This document shows positions 1 through 13,302 of a DNA stretch of 64,000 nt, piece after piece. Position numbers and translations under genes: made by a program. The stretch comes from Scleroderma bovista (lineage: Eukaryota > Basidiomycota > Agaricomycetes > Boletales > Sclerodermataceae). How positions within the stretch are numbered: position 1 is the stretch's first letter; each line of letters opens with the position of its first letter. Location of the stretch: assembly GCA_037178675.1 (NCBI GenBank), contig JAYMGJ010000310.1:1-64000 (forward strand), given 5' to 3'. The notes below the pieces were generated by a model, which worked only from the letters and a program-made list of their open reading frames with translations, did no database searches and had not been told where the DNA came from.

Positions 1-969
1 TCCCCCCCTCCTCCCAAACGCAATCACGGAGCTGGTAGCAGATCAGGGAACTCGCGCAACAGACGTGGCGGAGGGGCCTCACGCAAAGCCATTGCTGCCA
101 ATGTTGATGCTGTAGTTGCTGTTGAAGGCGATGAAGGTAGGCATGATACCCCCTATCATATGCACGTGACCCGTTAATGTGGCCCAGGGTCAACGAAGCG
201 GTCGGGGCAGAGCAGCCGAGGTAGGGGCGTTCCTGCAGTGAAGCGCCCACCACCATCCTCCCATGTGTCAGGGAGTGTTGTTGTCCTGGACCATTCTGCA
301 GCAAACAAACGACATCACGCTGGTGGCACGAGCAGTACTGAAAATTCTCGTGCATACCGCAATTCCCATGCATATGCAGTCTCGCAACAGCCACTTTTTA
401 CGTCATGGAATCTGCCGGACTACTTAGCACACCTCGAACACATGCTCCCAACTAATACTCCCCGTCCTCTCGAAGTCCGTTCAGCTATTGGTCCAGGGGG
501 CAGGGATTCCATGGAGAGGACGATGGAGCGCGGCGTACGGGTAAAGTGGCCCAGCAAGCGTATGAGCGTTGGCGATATGAACAAACGTGTGCGCGCGCTT
601 GTTGAATGGGTTGGCAGGGAACAGGCGGGTGCTCTTGATCGTGGACGACGAAGGGAGGCATTGGAGAAGGCCTTGAGGGAGATGAGGGCATCGGGCAAGT
701 TGGCCAGTGTATTGGCGCAGTCTGATGCAGTGGACGGTAGCGCACGCGGATCGCCGATGAATCTCGATAACGTAACAGAAAACCACGCCGAATCGTCACA
801 GCCTGCATCCCGGGAGCCGCTGGCAAGTATTGGAACGGCGACTTGCACTGTCGACTCTAAGTCGACTATGAAGATGATGGAAGAGCTCATGGAAGAACTC
901 ATCTGCTTCCAGGAGAGATTTGGGCTGGGTGTAAAAAATAAAGATCGAGAGCGACGGCCAGCATCGTGA
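1..969 (+). CDS. Cti6-like chromatin protein, C-terminal part (partial)
   Basis: The gene enters from the left edge, so its N-terminus is missing. Exons 1..136 and 188..969 join in phase across a 51-nt GT-AG intron; the long open frame beginning at 238 is only the middle of exon 2. The visible protein is basic and low-complexity at first (PPPPKR, RNRRGGGASRK), then contains TSWNLPDYLAHLEHMLP and a conserved-looking block KRMSVGDMNKRVRALVEWVG near 120, followed by a helical acidic tail. In my knowledge of the family, a block of this kind follows the PHD finger in fungal Cti6, a subunit of the Rpd3L histone deacetylase complex. The PHD finger itself would lie outside the window, so the assignment is an inference of moderate strength. 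It ends 205 bp before VPS8 on the same strand. Confidence 0.5.
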
Positions 970-1173
970 CAGGTTCCACTTGGATCCATGGACGTTATTT
1001 GGTTATCATCTTTGTGCGGGTGTTGGGCACAACTTGTTGACTACGTTGCTTTCCTCATTAATGTATCTTGTATACGTTATTTACATAATGTCATCGTCAT
1101 GACTAATCCACGTATTGTTTGGCAATGGCCTCGGAAACAAACAACCATCGGGAAATACTTCCTGACTTTCCTC

Positions 1174-4100
1174 ATGGCCGGGGAACGACCTGGTTACTCT
1201 TCACCAGTTCTTTCTGGCCGCGATGATGAGGACGCTGAGGATAACCACGAGGGCGATTATTCCACGCGTATGGAGGAGCTCTTTGGCGATGAGGGAGAGG
1301 TAGAAGCCAATTCAAGCGATGACGACGACGAATTTGTGTATGACGGTGTGGATGCAGAACGGATTTCCGGTGCCAATTACCAGCAACAACTACGCGACGT
1401 GCTCGGATCAGATGATGCTTCCGACAACTTGGACGAGGAGGAAGTCGAGAGGTCACTTTTTCGCGATGACCCTAGTGTCAAGTCGAACGAAGTCGATAGC
1501 GTGGCTTTGGTACGTCCTTCATTCACGCTCTGCCGCATGGCTAAGCAGCAGCAGCATCGCAGGCAGGTTGCCTCGGGGCAAGCCAGTCCTGTGTTGCCTT
1601 CCCCGTCGCTGCCCACATTGGCGGCGATGTCCCCTTTGACCGGTCCAAACTTGCCATCTGCTCACCTTCAAACAACCGTCAGTGCCCCTCAGGCATTCAT
1701 TCACCCTACTGTGTCGCGGCTTCGTTCGTCTCTTCTGCAAAGTCCTGCTTACTTGGCAAATTCTAGTCTCCCACATGATTCCCTCACTCCAACGGGGGTC
1801 TGTTCTCCGTTATCACAGGCCTCCAACATTTCTAGGGTATCCACACCACTACATCAAGACGGCATGTTAGACAGGGGCCAAACAGCAAACAAGGAGGTAT
1901 TTAAATGGACTTCTTTGCAGAACGTTAGCAGCCAGCTATTCAGAAATCGCCCGTCCAAGGCTGCGGTTCTGTTGGGCGCCTCCAATCTTGGCTCACCGAC
2001 TGTGCTAGCCGCCAACGGTCTCATCTGTGTGGGCACAGATGCCGCGCGCATATTTGTTTTCGATTTCAAACAGGAGTTACTGTGTATATGCGGGAGTGAT
2101 CCTTCAGGTGGTTATTTCATTACCTTGTGCAGACAGATGTTCACTTACACTATGAAAGCCAGCACAGCAGGAGCTATCTCGGCCCTTGCATTATCCCAAG
2201 ATCACACCTATGTCGTCTCTGGCCATGTCTCAGGCCACGTACTACTATATAATCTAAAGAATCCCCAGGTCCCTGCACGCATTGTGACACCGGCATCTCC
2301 TCAGCTTGTTTTGTCTGGCCGACAAGAGGGTCATCTCACAGGATCTCGCATCGTAAATGTGTGCTTCGTCGCGGGCCGTCACACCGCCATTGTTACCGCT
2401 GATGAACATGGTCTTGCGTTCTACCACAATCTGAGCAAGGTTCTATTCGTAGAGGCATCGGATACCATCCGCATTCTTGGTAACTATCCTGAGGAAGAGA
2501 GGGTCCAAGGAAATGGTCCTAAATTCAACTCTTTTCGGCGACGACGGTCTCGGAACACGATGCTTGCCCAGGCTACCTTACCTTTGGGATCCGTCTCACA
2601 TCCGACAGACGCGTACCAACTTGTGGCCATGCTGACCCCTTCGAAATTAGTTATAGTTGGCCTGAGACCAACACCGAAAACGTGGCTAAAGAGACTACGA
2701 GAGGACTCTCCTGATACCACTCCGTCAGACCGGAGGCGCGGCGCGCTGGCATGGTTTCCTAGCACCAAACTTGAGCCGGACACCAAGGGTGGCGCCGGTG
2801 AAACGATTGCTCCGACCATAGCTTATTCATGGGGGAAGATTATTCATCTCATTCGGGTGTCGGAGACCAAGGTCAAGCAAATTGTTCCCAACTTGCGCAC
2901 TGGAAAGATGCGTACAGTTGAAGTTGGGACTCTTGTTTTCGAGGATTGCGGGAGATGGACGATGGACGATATTGTACTGACGCTACATTGGCTCAATGAT
3001 AATGTAAGCTGTTTGCATGTGTCAAGGAAAAGCTCATAACCTCCGTCAAAGCAGTTGATAGTATTCACTGCCACAAGTCTCGTTGTATACGACACCGGGA
3101 CTGCCAAAGTAGTGGAGCACATACCCTTCGATCCCTCAGTCTTATTATTAACCACCACCTCGAGCAATGGGTCTGTTTCGTACCCCGAACTTGTTGGAAA
3201 TGTTGCACATAGCGTCATGGCCTATAAAGGAAAGATATTCCTCTTGGTATGCTTCTCGCGTTTCGATCCATTCCAAAAGTTCACCTAGAATTCCAGGAGC
3301 GTGAACGGCTCCGAGTGGGAACTCTGCTCACTTGGGCTGACAAGATCCTGGCGCTTGTGGAAGTGGGTGATTTCTTGAAAGCCATCGAACTTACACGTGC
3401 ATACTACACTGATGAAGCATCAGGCAACCGCAATGGTCTGCCGACTGACGCTGACGAACGTCGTTTTGTTCTTGGCAGGAAGTTGCACGAGTTGATGGTT
3501 GCATCCACCCGCTATGCATTTTCGGAGGACAGGATGACAGACGGAACGCATTCCAGCCCAGATGGCCGAGGGGTCGATAGGACCTCCGTTTTTGAAGGAC
3601 TAGTCGTCACTTGCGCACGCGCTTGCATCGCATTATTGAATTACGACTTCCTTTTCGAAGACCTGTTTCAGTGCTTTGACGATTCCGGGATATCGCGGAT
3701 ATACCTGGAACAACTCGAGGCATTTGTTTTGGACGGTACTATCCGTTCTGTTCCTCCACGAATAACTCAGAGACTGGTGGCTTTTCACGACAATTGCGGC
3801 CGTCCCGACTTGGCTGAACGCGTCATATGGCACATCGATCCCACGTGCTTGGATATTCACCAAGCCATCCAACTCTGCCAGGCTCACCAGCTCTGGGATG
3901 CCTTAATCTACGTCTACACTTGCGCACTGCACGACTATGTCTCGCCGATCGTGGAGTTACTGTCTCTGATCCGAAGGACCCTCAGAGAGCCTGCGTCCGT
4001 AGCGAACGGGACTGGGTCACGCCCTAATTACGCCTACAAGATTTTTCCGTACCTCATCAACATCTGGAGTGGGCAAGCTTTTCCTGGCGGAGAACCCTTG

Positions 4101-5906
4101 GACACTAAAGAGGCACACCAGGCAATGAAAGAAATCTACCACTTCATTTTTAGTGGACGCTCAGTGACGTGGCCCCCTCAAGGAGGTTCGCTCATCCTAA
4201 CCAGTGACGGTGGCGAAGCGGAAGCAACGTATCCTTACGCACGGTTGTTACTTTCCTTTGATGCTGAGTCATTCCTCCACTGCTTGGACATTGCATTCGA
4301 AAGCTCTTTCTTCAGTGACGAATCTCATGACATCAGCAGATTGTGGATCGTCACAATCCTTTTAGACATTATATCGGACAGCAACCTTACATCTGTCGAC
4401 GTCTTGTTCGTGAACATCTTCCTCGCTCGTAATGTTCCCAAGTATCCACAATACATAATGCAACCTCCCAGCGTTCTTCAAAATATCCTTATCACGCTCG
4501 CAACTTCGATGGACGCGAGTACTAGGGAGGACCGACAACTTGCAGCAGAATCCCTTTTGTCTGCATATACGCCACATGATAGTGTACTTATCATGAGGCT
4601 TTTTGAAGATGCAGGCTTTTATCGTATTCTACAACACTGCCATCTACAGGAGCGGCGATGGACACATCTTTTGATGGCCTATTTGCAAGATCCGAGTTTG
4701 GAGTCGGTCGAAATGTTGAAGCGCGTTGATGAGGTGATTTCGCGTTCTAAACGAGATAACCGGGGAGAACTCTCTGAAGACATGTTGCAAACAATTTCTG
4801 GCGTTCTTGGAAGCCTTCTGCGAAGAAATTTGCGTTTAACAGCTATCTTGGTGGACAAGGTTGCCCCCGCATTGCACAAGGTGGTTCTTGAGACCATCGA
4901 CCCAGCCGATGACCAAAAGCGATATGAATACCTGGCTTGCTTGCTGGACCCTCTGCCACAATTAGATGGGGATGACAATGTGCTCCGCCATCGTCCTGAA
5001 CCCTCTCGCATCGACAAGGACCTTCGACAGCTCTTCATAAGCCTGCAATGTCGACACATGCCGTCTGATCTCATTGAGACGTTGGATCGCATGCGAGGCA
5101 ACGTCGACTGGTTTGCTGTGGAGCAGATATGTGAAGAGAATAAAGTTTTCGGGGCAATACTTTGGGCGATGAGCCAGAGGGGAGTGACGCAGGAAGCGCT
5201 GACGAAGGCAGAGACTTTCGAAATGCAGTTGACATGGGACATCGTCAAAGTTCTAGCCGCTCCCAACCCGGACACGGCAGATATCAACAGGCAACTGGAT
5301 TCACTCTTGGATATTGGGCGCAGGGGAGCTGCTATGTGCCTCCAGCAGTCCTCCGCTTCAGCGAAAGTACCCCTCGAAAACTTCTGGTTCCAGCTGCTAC
5401 GAGGTCAACTACATTCGATCCACACGATTTCAGCGTTTCAGATCTCAGAGCTAGATAATGCACAGCAAGTTGCGAAGCACGCCGCCCTCTCAGCTTTGCG
5501 CAGCCGTGTGCAAGAAACCTTCGCTTCATTTGTAACCGTTAGCTCCAGACAAGCCCTTTCATTCCCTCGACTCTTCAAACGTCTTGTAGATCCAGGGTTA
5601 TACACCAGCTCATCGTCAGGAACACCGTACACGGAGTTCAAGACCATCTTGACTGGGATGTTGGAGTCTTATCGAACGGACGAAGACATGCTGGTTATCT
5701 CCCAGCATCTCCTTGGTCGAGATGTCTTTGACACAGTGGAAGAGTATGTAAAAGAGAAAAAGAGGGGCTTGTCAAGCCATTATAGTGTTTGCACATCTTG
5801 CCACAAAGCACTCTGGAAATCCAATGTAGTGGTGAATGGAGGTGGGACAGACACTCGAGTTGTCATATCACATAGAGCCATATACCATAGTCAATGCTCT
5901 CCGTAA
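1174..5906 (+). CDS. VPS8: Vps8, CORVET endosomal tethering subunit
   Basis: Likely exons 1174..2107, 2171..3003, 3055..3246 and 3297..5906 give 1,522 aa, the usual size for Vps8. An upstream in-frame ATG at 988 is less likely because the residues between it and 1174 look non-coding. Vps8 is the Rab5-binding CORVET subunit that tethers early endosomes. Visible parts: an acidic disordered N-terminus, a WD-type propeller (YVVSGHVSGHVLLYNLKNP), the Vps8 core (FLKAIELTRAYYTDE and RRFVLGRKLHELMVASTRYA), a long alpha-solenoid, and a C-terminal zinc-binding remnant with CTSC and HRAIYHSQC. The second intron removes a frame with a stop (GTAAGC donor at 3004). A possible 39-nt intron at 1510 was not adopted because it is very short. 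The gene converges on COG2, another membrane tether, with 115 bp between the stops. Confidence 0.92.
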
Positions 5907-6021
5907 TGTTCGTATGCATTCATGGACAACACGATTATTGCATTGGAATACTGGGGTTGGCTAACCACTGCACAGCTTATGGTTCTTGAAGAGATATCAA
6001 CCAAAATATCTTGGGCAGAAA

Positions 6022-9000
6022 CTACGTACCATCTCCAAACTCTACTTGTACCATCTGGATCAGTTGTGCGTAGCTTTCAACACGTCGAGTGTCTATGCCC
6101 GATGATTGTGCATCTTCGCCCAACCCCTTGACATCTAGCCTCATCTGCACTTGGATTCGTTCCTCGTCTTTGTCGTCGTCTTGGGTGTTTGAGGATTGGA
6201 AAATTCCAAATGTTGTCTTTTTGCCTTTTTTGAGACGGCGAAGCGATTCTTCCGTCTTCTTCATTGCTGTGAGATACTGGACATATCTGAATGAAGAGTC
6301 GGAAAGGTAAAAAGAACAAGAAGATAGGACCGTACCTCTGACAGACATTGTCAAAAACCTCCGTCGCAGCATCTTTGACAAAAGACTCCTGAAGACGCGC
6401 ACGCGCACCACTTGCCGTACTGATACCAAAGAATGCTTTCACCGGTCGCATGATCAACGGTACGAAGTAGCTTAACTCTGTAGGAATACGCTTGCTGGAC
6501 ATAGCTCGGAACTGGGAGGGAATGGATCGCACAGGCGACAGCGCGTCGCATGCACGTCGGGAAAGGAGGGCCACAACTTGCCTCTCCACTCTCGAGGCAA
6601 CTTCACGTAGCGAGTTCAACTGATGTTGGAGGGCATCTACACATTGACTAAGGTTACGCATGCAATGCAATCAACACGAGACACACGCTCAGGGGCTGTA
6701 TCCATATCCTCCGTCATAATGGATTCCGGAAGTGCAGCACTGATTTGTTCCCGCCAAAGTGCGAGGGTTTGATCATGCATCATCTTAATATCGATCAGAA
6801 CAGTCCAGTACTGTTTCAAAAGAAGATCATCCGCAGCGTTATTCTCTGAGGACGCTTCGTAGTTGGATTGTGGTGTTGATGCCCGAGTGGTGGAACCCTT
6901 GGGGAAATCAGTACTGGAGCAGATGAGTGAAAGATGGCATACCTTGTCGACGGCAAGCAATTTCGTAGGATCTGCTAGTGGCAACGATGCTTGCAGCCAC
7001 GATTTATATCTACTGAGCAACTAAGTCTTTATAAGCAAGACACGCAAGGACCTGCGCAGTCAGCGCCCTACCTGTAGAGTTAATTTCCAGAACCGGGGTG
7101 CCAGATCTGGGATGAAAACCTCTGCACTCCAACATGATGCTATCGAAGTCCATACGAGTTCCGCTTGCGAGGTCACGAACGCAGAACGCCCTGTGAAGTT
7201 CATAGGACCAATTGGGATGGAGAGTACAGGAACAACGTACCAGAATCATGTATTGCGCTATCGGGGTTGATGACAGTGGTGCTTAAAGTGTCTTCTAGTC
7301 TTCCAACAATTTCTTTCCAGCGAAGTTGGAAATATATGGGCAATTGCCAGCGTCGGTTGAATGCAATGTAAACGGGATGTGATCTCATCGCTTGAACGGA
7401 TTGCGTGGTAGGGGCTATGAATTCTAGGGCGCGAACGAACGCTTGAGTAGCTGCGTGACGCTATGGAAATTCCATGGTCGGCTACAAAGGCTACTAGAAG
7501 AGGTTTGCCCACCTTCAGAAAATCATCAGGCCGTCCAGCGGCGAAAACGACAGATCCTAGCTCGTCCATTATAGCTTGCCCGATTTCGGGCCATATGACA
7601 TTTGCTAATATATCGAAGCCCTGAGTACCCTGGAATTCGAGCTCGCCATGACTCGACGCTAACATGGGCGTCGGTTCCACTGGCCGTGTACTGGCCTTCA
7701 GCGCTACACGCTCGGCTATGTCCATGATATAACTGAGATCACGTTCAATAAAGCGTAGGACCTGGTTGTACAACCTGGATAGTGGATTATCAGACTCATC
7801 AAGAAATGGGATTGATAAGGAAGAGTTGTCGAAGAAGTTTCGCCTTGTCGGAAAAGCCGTAAATGGGGTATAAGGTGTGCGAGGTGCATGCGCGCTTTGT
7901 TGGGCACGGGGGGTCTCTGGGATGGAAATATGAGGGACGATAGGAGAGCTAGGAGCTGCAAGTGCATCCTGAAATAGTGTCTGGAGATGTATGTCAACCA
8001 AAATAGCTGCTCTATTTCGTGAAGTCTGGCTGACCGACCTTCCTGACAAATGGCTGCACGATATTTTTCCTGACAATCTCTTCGGCAGCTCGCCAGAGAC
8101 TCAAGTTGTCATACACCCTTAAACACTCAGTCAATTCAGCGATCGCTTTGGCCCTTTCAAGTTCCAATGTTTTTCCGTCTGTGTCGGTCACAGACAGTAA
8201 AGTAGCGGAAAATAGGTGATCGAGGTCCGACATAAGTGTCCTTCGAATACAATCGACCCTCTGATTCATGGGTGTGTTAATCAAGTAAGGAACGGGGCGA
8301 CAATTCCACGAACCTCTTCAATTGCGTCAACATATGCACACTTCTCTGCGCGAGCTTTGGAGATGTGGTAGAGGAGCTGCGTATACTCCATCGCAACTCT
8401 TGAAAGGTGCTTGCCTCGACTTCCCTGCGTCCTGAGATACGGGTCAGTGAAAATCACGCCTTTATGGAACGTTAATTACTTCACGACCGAACTATGATTT
8501 GGGCCCCCCGAATGCACAGCGAATATCTCAGGCTGATTGGACGCATCATCTGACTGTGGAATGAGCAACAGGGATTCTAGTCGCGAAACAGACTCTGATA
8601 TCTTGAGCAGGAGATGAAGTAAGGCCTGTAGATAACATGTTGAATATCTGTACCGACCAACAACGATAGCAGCAACAACCTTCTCTTCCCGTAGTTTCGC
8701 CCGCGCTACCAGCTTGGCCTGAACTGCGTCTTGTGTGTCTTGCAACCCTTTCCGAGCAACCTGCATTCTTCTAGCATCCTTGGGGAAGACAGCATTCCAT
8801 ACATCGACACGCACCATGATTTGTTGCCTTAACGTGCTCAGCGGAGCCCTCATTTTCTCCAGCCTCATGCCCTCTCCGCGCAAGTCAGTACTCAAGCTAA
8901 TAAAGTCCTCGTAGTCATCGTTTATCAACTGCACAAGTTCCTCTTTCAGTGACGAAAGGTAATCTCTGAGCTCGGCACGAAGCTCGGGCAACGACGTATG

Positions 9001-9312
9001 CGCGCGAGAACGTAGGAAGCCTTCCACATCGAACACCTCCGCTGAAAGATATTCGTTGTCGTGTGAAAGTGGAACATACACTGGTAGGTCGGGTCGCTCG
9101 ACTGGCTCTTCTCTATCAGCGTCGTGAGATGTTGAGAAACTGGACACTTCCCGTGCTTCGAGTTCTTCGGCTAGACGCTCGAGTTCATAAGGATCGGAAA
9201 TGTTCTTGGGAATGGCGCGTAACGTATGAGAGCGCATGGACATCCAGCCTTCTGCAAGGCAGCGACTGACGGTGACCCTTCGAATTCTTGTATTAGTAAC
9301 TGTGTTTGTCAA
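6022..9312 (-). CDS. COG2: COG2, conserved oligomeric Golgi complex subunit 2
   Basis: COG2 belongs to lobe A of the COG complex, which tethers retrograde vesicles within the Golgi. Exons on the minus strand: 9312 down to 8480 (probably with one further small intron near 8640-8695, unresolved), 8431..8314, 8260..8039, 7980..7513, 7460..7241, 7190..7072, 7020..6943, 6897..6687, 6636..6336 and 6286..6022. The N-terminal COG2 domain shows EVFDVEGFLRSR, ELVQLINDDYEDFISLSTDL and a run of heptads. The C-terminal domain shows FDILANVIWPEIGQAI, APRFWKLTLQ and MKKTEESLRRLKKGKKTT, in the family's usual order. Most introns are 45-58 nt. The start is the first ATG of the exon; a later one at MSMRSHTLRA is also possible. 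Confidence 0.9.
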
Positions 9313-9468
9313 AGGCTTCCGTTTCTAATACAGACAAACTAGACACAAATATCGTCGGGGTATTACATCAATAACTCGAACTGCGGCATATGTATTGATA
9401 CTATAGGTATCATCGAGGGTATAGCCATGGATGCGCAGATAGTCTGTTAGTAGAGCAAAAAGTTAGAA

Positions 9469-12400
9469 TCATGACTTTGCCTCCAACTCGCTCAGGAAAG
9501 CGAGCCAAGTTTTCTTGTCAATAACCCCTTCATCTTTATTTCAATCATAAGATCAATGTTCGTCCCATTTGTTGAAAGCAAGAAAGACACTCACAGTCTC
9601 CATCAGTGTTAGTCACAATGACATATCGGGCGCCTAACTTGACAAAGAATTGATGTACTAGGGGCAACGGTGAATTAGACTGGATAGTCAGGGGTGCCTA
9701 GAGACTTCCATTTAGACACGTTACGGAGACACCGTAGTCGGCCCACAAACCTGATCCATGTACACACTGAAATCTAATGGATCTTCTTCCAAACATGGCC
9801 CATTCTCGACCCAGGAAGAGAACGAGGCTGTCATTTCGCGTCTCATGGTGGAGGTTTCAAACCGAACTTCCTCGTCTGGTTCGTCCGCAACCATGGCTAC
9901 GTGGATGTTGATACCATAACATCAGACTATATGATTCAATGGGGCGTACCAAGAGCATGTTCCAGTTCATTTGCCCCTATATAGCCTACCATCCGCATCC
10001 CGCCGTGGCCTCCACTCTCACGAAGGATAGGAAAGCCACTGTCATCATGACCCGCATTCAGTAGAGACTGTAGTTGATCTAGTAGGCTTTTGACTGTGTT
10101 GGTTTGATTGAGGCGTATGGTATCAGCATCCTTGACCGTCTGTACACATCTAGTTTTAGGTGGTTGCAACGCGTACGGAGCTGTGAGGTACTCACGACAT
10201 CGCTGATCGAGAAATTGGCCCAAAGATACTCGTGTTTTGCATCCAAAAAAGGAAGCTGGGATAACCTAGACGAAACGATGAGTAGTCTGCACAAGGAAGA
10301 TGGGAAACGGATCAGTCACTCTATCACAAGGTCATAAATTCCCTTGCGCTCCAGCGCATCAGCAACGGTCTTGGCCACCAGAACCGACAACATAACGGGT
10401 ACTGCATATGTCAGGGTATCGGTCAGTTCAAACATGATGACAGCCAATGACACTGTCGTTCGCTACCAAACTGCGGTGAGATCACACATGAGGGAAAAAA
10501 AAACATGAGATACCAACCGTAACGCCGGACAGTGCAGCCGCAGCACCGACCATTGCATAAAGGCCTGGAATAACACAGTCCTTGTCACTTCCGCAAGCGG
10601 AAAATATACGATTATCCGGGTAGTTCCACTGGAAATACCGCATGAAAACACCAAGTATTCGTCCCGTACACGCGCCAACTGTCAAGGTTGGTATGAAGAC
10701 TCCTGCAGGTAACTTAATGCCGAAGGTGATGATTGTCAATGCACCCTTCATAACCATAGTCATAAGCAGCAGTTGGACAACGGGCCAGACATGCTCAATG
10801 CTCCCAGGATCCTGAACGCATAAACCAAAATGACGATTCTGGCTGCCCAGCTTACACTCAGCAAAGAGGTTGTAAACAAGTTCTGTTCCCGCCATCCGGG
10901 TGTATGGATTCAGGAAACAACAAAGGGCAGTAACAAGCGTGACCTATTAGCTGCGTCAATGCAACCAAGGAGGGGTAGCGTGACACCTACCAAGATCACC
11001 TCGAGAACTGGATGATTCTTCAACCATGTGCGATTGCGGACATCCCGGCTCCAACGGTAGTTTAATTTTGAGAAGTAAGCGCCATATACCCCCTTTAAAG
11101 AGTATGAACAGAGGATCCGTCACGAAGGAGGCAAATAACACCTACGCCTAAAGCACCTAAAAGCACAAACAAGACTAAGTCGTACGCATGCCAGTCCTAT
11201 GGGTGGCTAAGTGGAAACCTTTAAACGCACTAGAACATATGATACCTTATCATACGTGACCTGAAACAGCACTAGTTTCCCCGTCCCAAACGGATCGAGG
11301 AATCTCATCGTAATGGCCGCAATCATTGCGCAGAAGAAGCTAGCGAGAGTTGATTTGGTCTTATTTTCTTACAAAGCTAATTTGAACAAACCTTCTCCAC
11401 ATCACCTAAATGCACAGGTTTGATAAAATAAGTTACATAGGTGAAGACGGAAATTACACTGCTCCAACCTTGGGTGGAAAGAAGTAGGAGACTTCCTCCA
11501 GACTGAATAGGGTTCCCCCGATTGGGGCTCCGAAAGCCACCGCTACGCCGGCTGCGCATGCTGCACTGAGAATTTCACGGCGTTTGGCTGTCCATCATCT
11601 CAGTCGATAGTATATTGACAGACAGTGTAGTTCAAGAACCTTCGTTATTTTCATACTTGCTGTGGCATCGACTTACGATATTGCCAATGCAACATCCAAT
11701 ATGGACGAACGGGCCTTCCTTGCCTGGTGCAGAATAAGAGAGCAATAATAGTGGCCTCGGTGAATGCAACGCACCTAGGGATAATCCCGATCCAACCGAA
11801 AGGGCCAGACCCAAAGCTTTCGTAAAGAGAGTCCTGGCACCCAAATACCCGTGGATAACGAAGCCTATTTACAATCGGACGTCAATCGTCCTGCAGACTT
11901 TTGAAAGGCTCTAACCTGAAAGTATGGTTTTGATCTCAGGTACGCCAGCGCCAGCTGCCTACGAAACCGGTTCGAGACTCAAATTATCCAGACTAGATGG
12001 GAATATACATACATAATAAAGCACTCGACGTCTCGGCTGAGAAGCAGAGGATATATCCTGTTTACCATTGTTACTAAATTGAGGCGACAGAACTCCGGAT
12101 TCCTTGCGTGTCAGGAAGGAGGTGGATGGAGTTAGGTATATTGTAAGAAGACAAGATGTAGTTGCAAGAAGAATCTAATTTGACAAGTTAACGTCAGGAA
12201 ATGATTTTGGAACTAGGGAACATACTGCAACACAAGTGGACGCGGAATATTCAACGTAGTCGGTCCCGAAGGTAGAACTAGGCTGATTATGGATCCATGA
12301 TCTGATGGCGTTGGACCAACTTCGCCAATGAGGACAGTCTCCATCATCGAGGGGAGATATGCACAGATCATCAAGGACAGGACAACAGAAATGTTGGGAT

Positions 12401-13137
12401 TTCCACCACCCGTCGGTGCAGTAACCATACTTGGAGTCAAAGAACCACTGCTCGGAACGAATGACAAGGAAGGCAACGATGGCGGTGAAAAAACCGACTA
12501 CTGTAACGATTATCCAACCAAGACTCTTATCAAATGCGAGACGAACGCGCGAACGGAGTGATTTTCCACGCCTGAGCCGAGAAAAACGGACGGAATCCTT
12601 TATGGAGTCGTGTAACCAATCGATGGACGAAAAGGATGAGTACCAAACTCGAAAGCCATTGATACGGACGTTGATATCAGTCTCCTGATTAGATTTAGAA
12701 TTGACCAAAGGGGCGTCATAAGCAGAGATTGGACGCTGAGAGAGGGGCCAGTGAAGTGTGCGACGCAATGAATTTGGACTTGGTGGTGCTGGGGAGACTA
12801 AGGAGGCAGACATGGTGCGACGAAACTCGACATTGGGCCGCCGAGAGGGACGATGACGGAGCGATGGCAAGGTAGATCCGTGTGGCCCGAGCGATGGGAG
12901 AGTACCGTAATCACTTTGATTGTTTGAGGGATACAACGCAGTTGCTTCATCCAGTACTGGCTCCTCATCGGCGCCTTGAGGAAGAGAAATGGGTATTGTA
13001 TCGATGGAGTTGTCGCTTCCAATGCGAAGCAAGCGCTGTCTGCGCCAGTCCGTCGAAGAGGGCCCGCGGAGCGGCCCGACCCCCAGACCAGTCGACTCGT
13101 TCAGGGAGACAGACGAGTGTGTTTCGCGCAATGGCAT
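9469..13137 (-). CDS. CLC-type voltage-gated chloride channel / exchanger
   Basis: A membrane chloride transporter of the Gef1/CLC family, usually acting in Golgi or endosomal ion balance. Order along the protein: a long disordered N-terminus with [11 protein letters not shown], first membrane helices ([20 protein letters not shown]), [13 protein letters not shown], the selectivity segment [10 protein letters not shown] with the gating glutamate, [20 protein letters not shown] with the second glutamate seen in H+/Cl- exchangers, then [21 protein letters not shown]. The C-terminus has two CBS-type modules, including [16 protein letters not shown] and a last exon ending [12 protein letters not shown]. 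There are many small introns; not every junction was fixed. The start at 13137 (MPLRETHSS) is preferred over one at 13278 because the latter would leave only 24 bp to the divergent SmD3 start. Confidence 0.9.
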
Positions 13138-13302
13138 GGTCGGAGGGTGTGGCTGCACCGCGGGAGGGAGCCAGCCAAGCCAGGCCACCAAACGGAAACG
13201 GTTGCCTTGGTCCTGACTCCCGAGCAACACTCGGGACACCACCGGCCCGCCGCTGCCCAGTTGTACAAACACAGACACACTTGACCCTCGCCAACAACCA
13301 CC
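13138..13302. promoter_or_regulatory. Shared CLC / SmD3 head-to-head promoter
   Basis: The start codons of the chloride channel (minus) and SmD3 (plus) are 165 bp apart, so the two genes must share this compact promoter. No clear TATA box is seen. The inference rests only on geometry. Confidence 0.5.

Noticed and set aside
988..1173. Longer N-terminus for Vps8 starting at 988
   Set aside because: Residues are Cys- and Trp-rich with no match to the acidic Vps8 N-terminus; the ATG at 1174 gives the usual beginning.
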